64,000 nt of DNA from Thalassospira lucentensis MCCC 1A00383 = DSM 14000 (GTDB lineage Bacteria; Pseudomonadota; Alphaproteobacteria; Rhodospirillales; Thalassospiraceae). Location: the NCBI RefSeq assembly GCF_000421265.1, contig NZ_ATWN01000013.1, positions 1 to 64,000 on the forward strand. The letters run 5' to 3'. Position numbers and translations under genes: made by a program. Under the pieces are notes generated by a model. The model saw nothing but the letters and a program-made list of their open reading frames with translations, did no database searches and had not been told where the DNA came from. Below are positions 63,977-64,000 of this stretch, piece after piece (positions within the stretch are counted from its first letter, which is position 1; every line of letters begins with the position of its first letter).

Positions 63977-64000
63977 ATGAACCAGATAATAGATCGGCCC
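63977..64000 (+). CDS. Start of an unidentified gene, cut by the window end
   Basis: ATG 63977, preceded by GTAGGGT, opens a frame MNQIIDRP that runs off the window; a GTG at 63974 is in frame. Eight codons are too few to identify it. Confidence 0.3.

Noticed and set aside
1-64000. tRNA, rRNA or CRISPR elements
   Set aside because: No cloverleaf, rRNA-like stretch or regularly spaced repeats were noticed by eye; a dedicated scan was not possible.

Overview
This 64 kb window is a chromosomal segment of a moderately GC-rich alphaproteobacterium. The str-S10-spc-alpha ribosomal gene order, the 338-residue RpoA, an ATP12 chaperone, DnaK-independent features such as the long zinc-free S14, a PccA/PccB pair and DUF1244 all fit Rhodospirillales, and a marine Thalassospira-like organism is my best guess (inference from gene content, no database search). 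No rRNA, tRNA or CRISPR array was seen.

Layout. (1) 1-14592: end of tuf, then the S10, spc and alpha ribosomal operons from rpsJ to rplQ, including secY, adk and rpoA. Five strong hairpins sit between genes and could divide this long transcript. (2) 14593-26735: housekeeping genes: a DegP/HtrA protease, an MFS exporter with a PadR regulator that share a 21-bp palindrome, rarA, an FMN azoreductase, crcB with rluC, two HAD phosphatases, an SRPBCC protein and a Tat-type dienelactone hydrolase. (3) 26772-29483: an NMT1-type ABC importer (binding protein, ATPase, permease). (4) 29758-34687: the ATP12 chaperone, then an unfamiliar three-gene operon on the minus strand: an ABC-exporter-like membrane domain without its ATPase, a 199-residue Pro/Thr-rich protein and a 767-residue flavoprotein-like protein. 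(5) 35036-38592: pccB-pccA. (6) 38620-40374: an isolated AT-rich gene with an ApeA-like HEPN domain, a candidate phage-defence gene. (7) 40645-49068: a HAD phosphatase, DUF1244, acylphosphatase, a secreted acid phosphatase, an EamA transporter, DUF4336, an FAD-linked 2-hydroxyacid oxidase, Sua5 and CysQ, with an 800-bp gene-free stretch at 47449-48252.

(8) 49168-52792: the AmmeMemoRadiSam locus (fused Memo-AMMECR1 protein and its radical SAM partner), with an AT-rich 209-residue gene wedged between the two and a DUF2750 gene that has no ATG, GTG or TTG start. (9) 52793-58208: a mosaic accessory island. A shikimate-kinase-like gene is bounded by two diverged copies of the radical SAM 3' end. 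It is followed by a truncated acetyltransferase, a transposase fragment, an IS5/IS427-type element with a frameshifted transposase, and an AT-rich carbamoyltransferase-DUF5989-SxtJ cassette. A second, intact acetyltransferase copy closes the island. (10) 58219-64000: a class-3 lipase, pepA-holC, an acetyltransferase, a homocysteine methyltransferase and the first codons of an unidentified gene.

The most interesting parts are the island junctions, the start-less DUF2750 gene, the HEPN gene and the flavoprotein operon.
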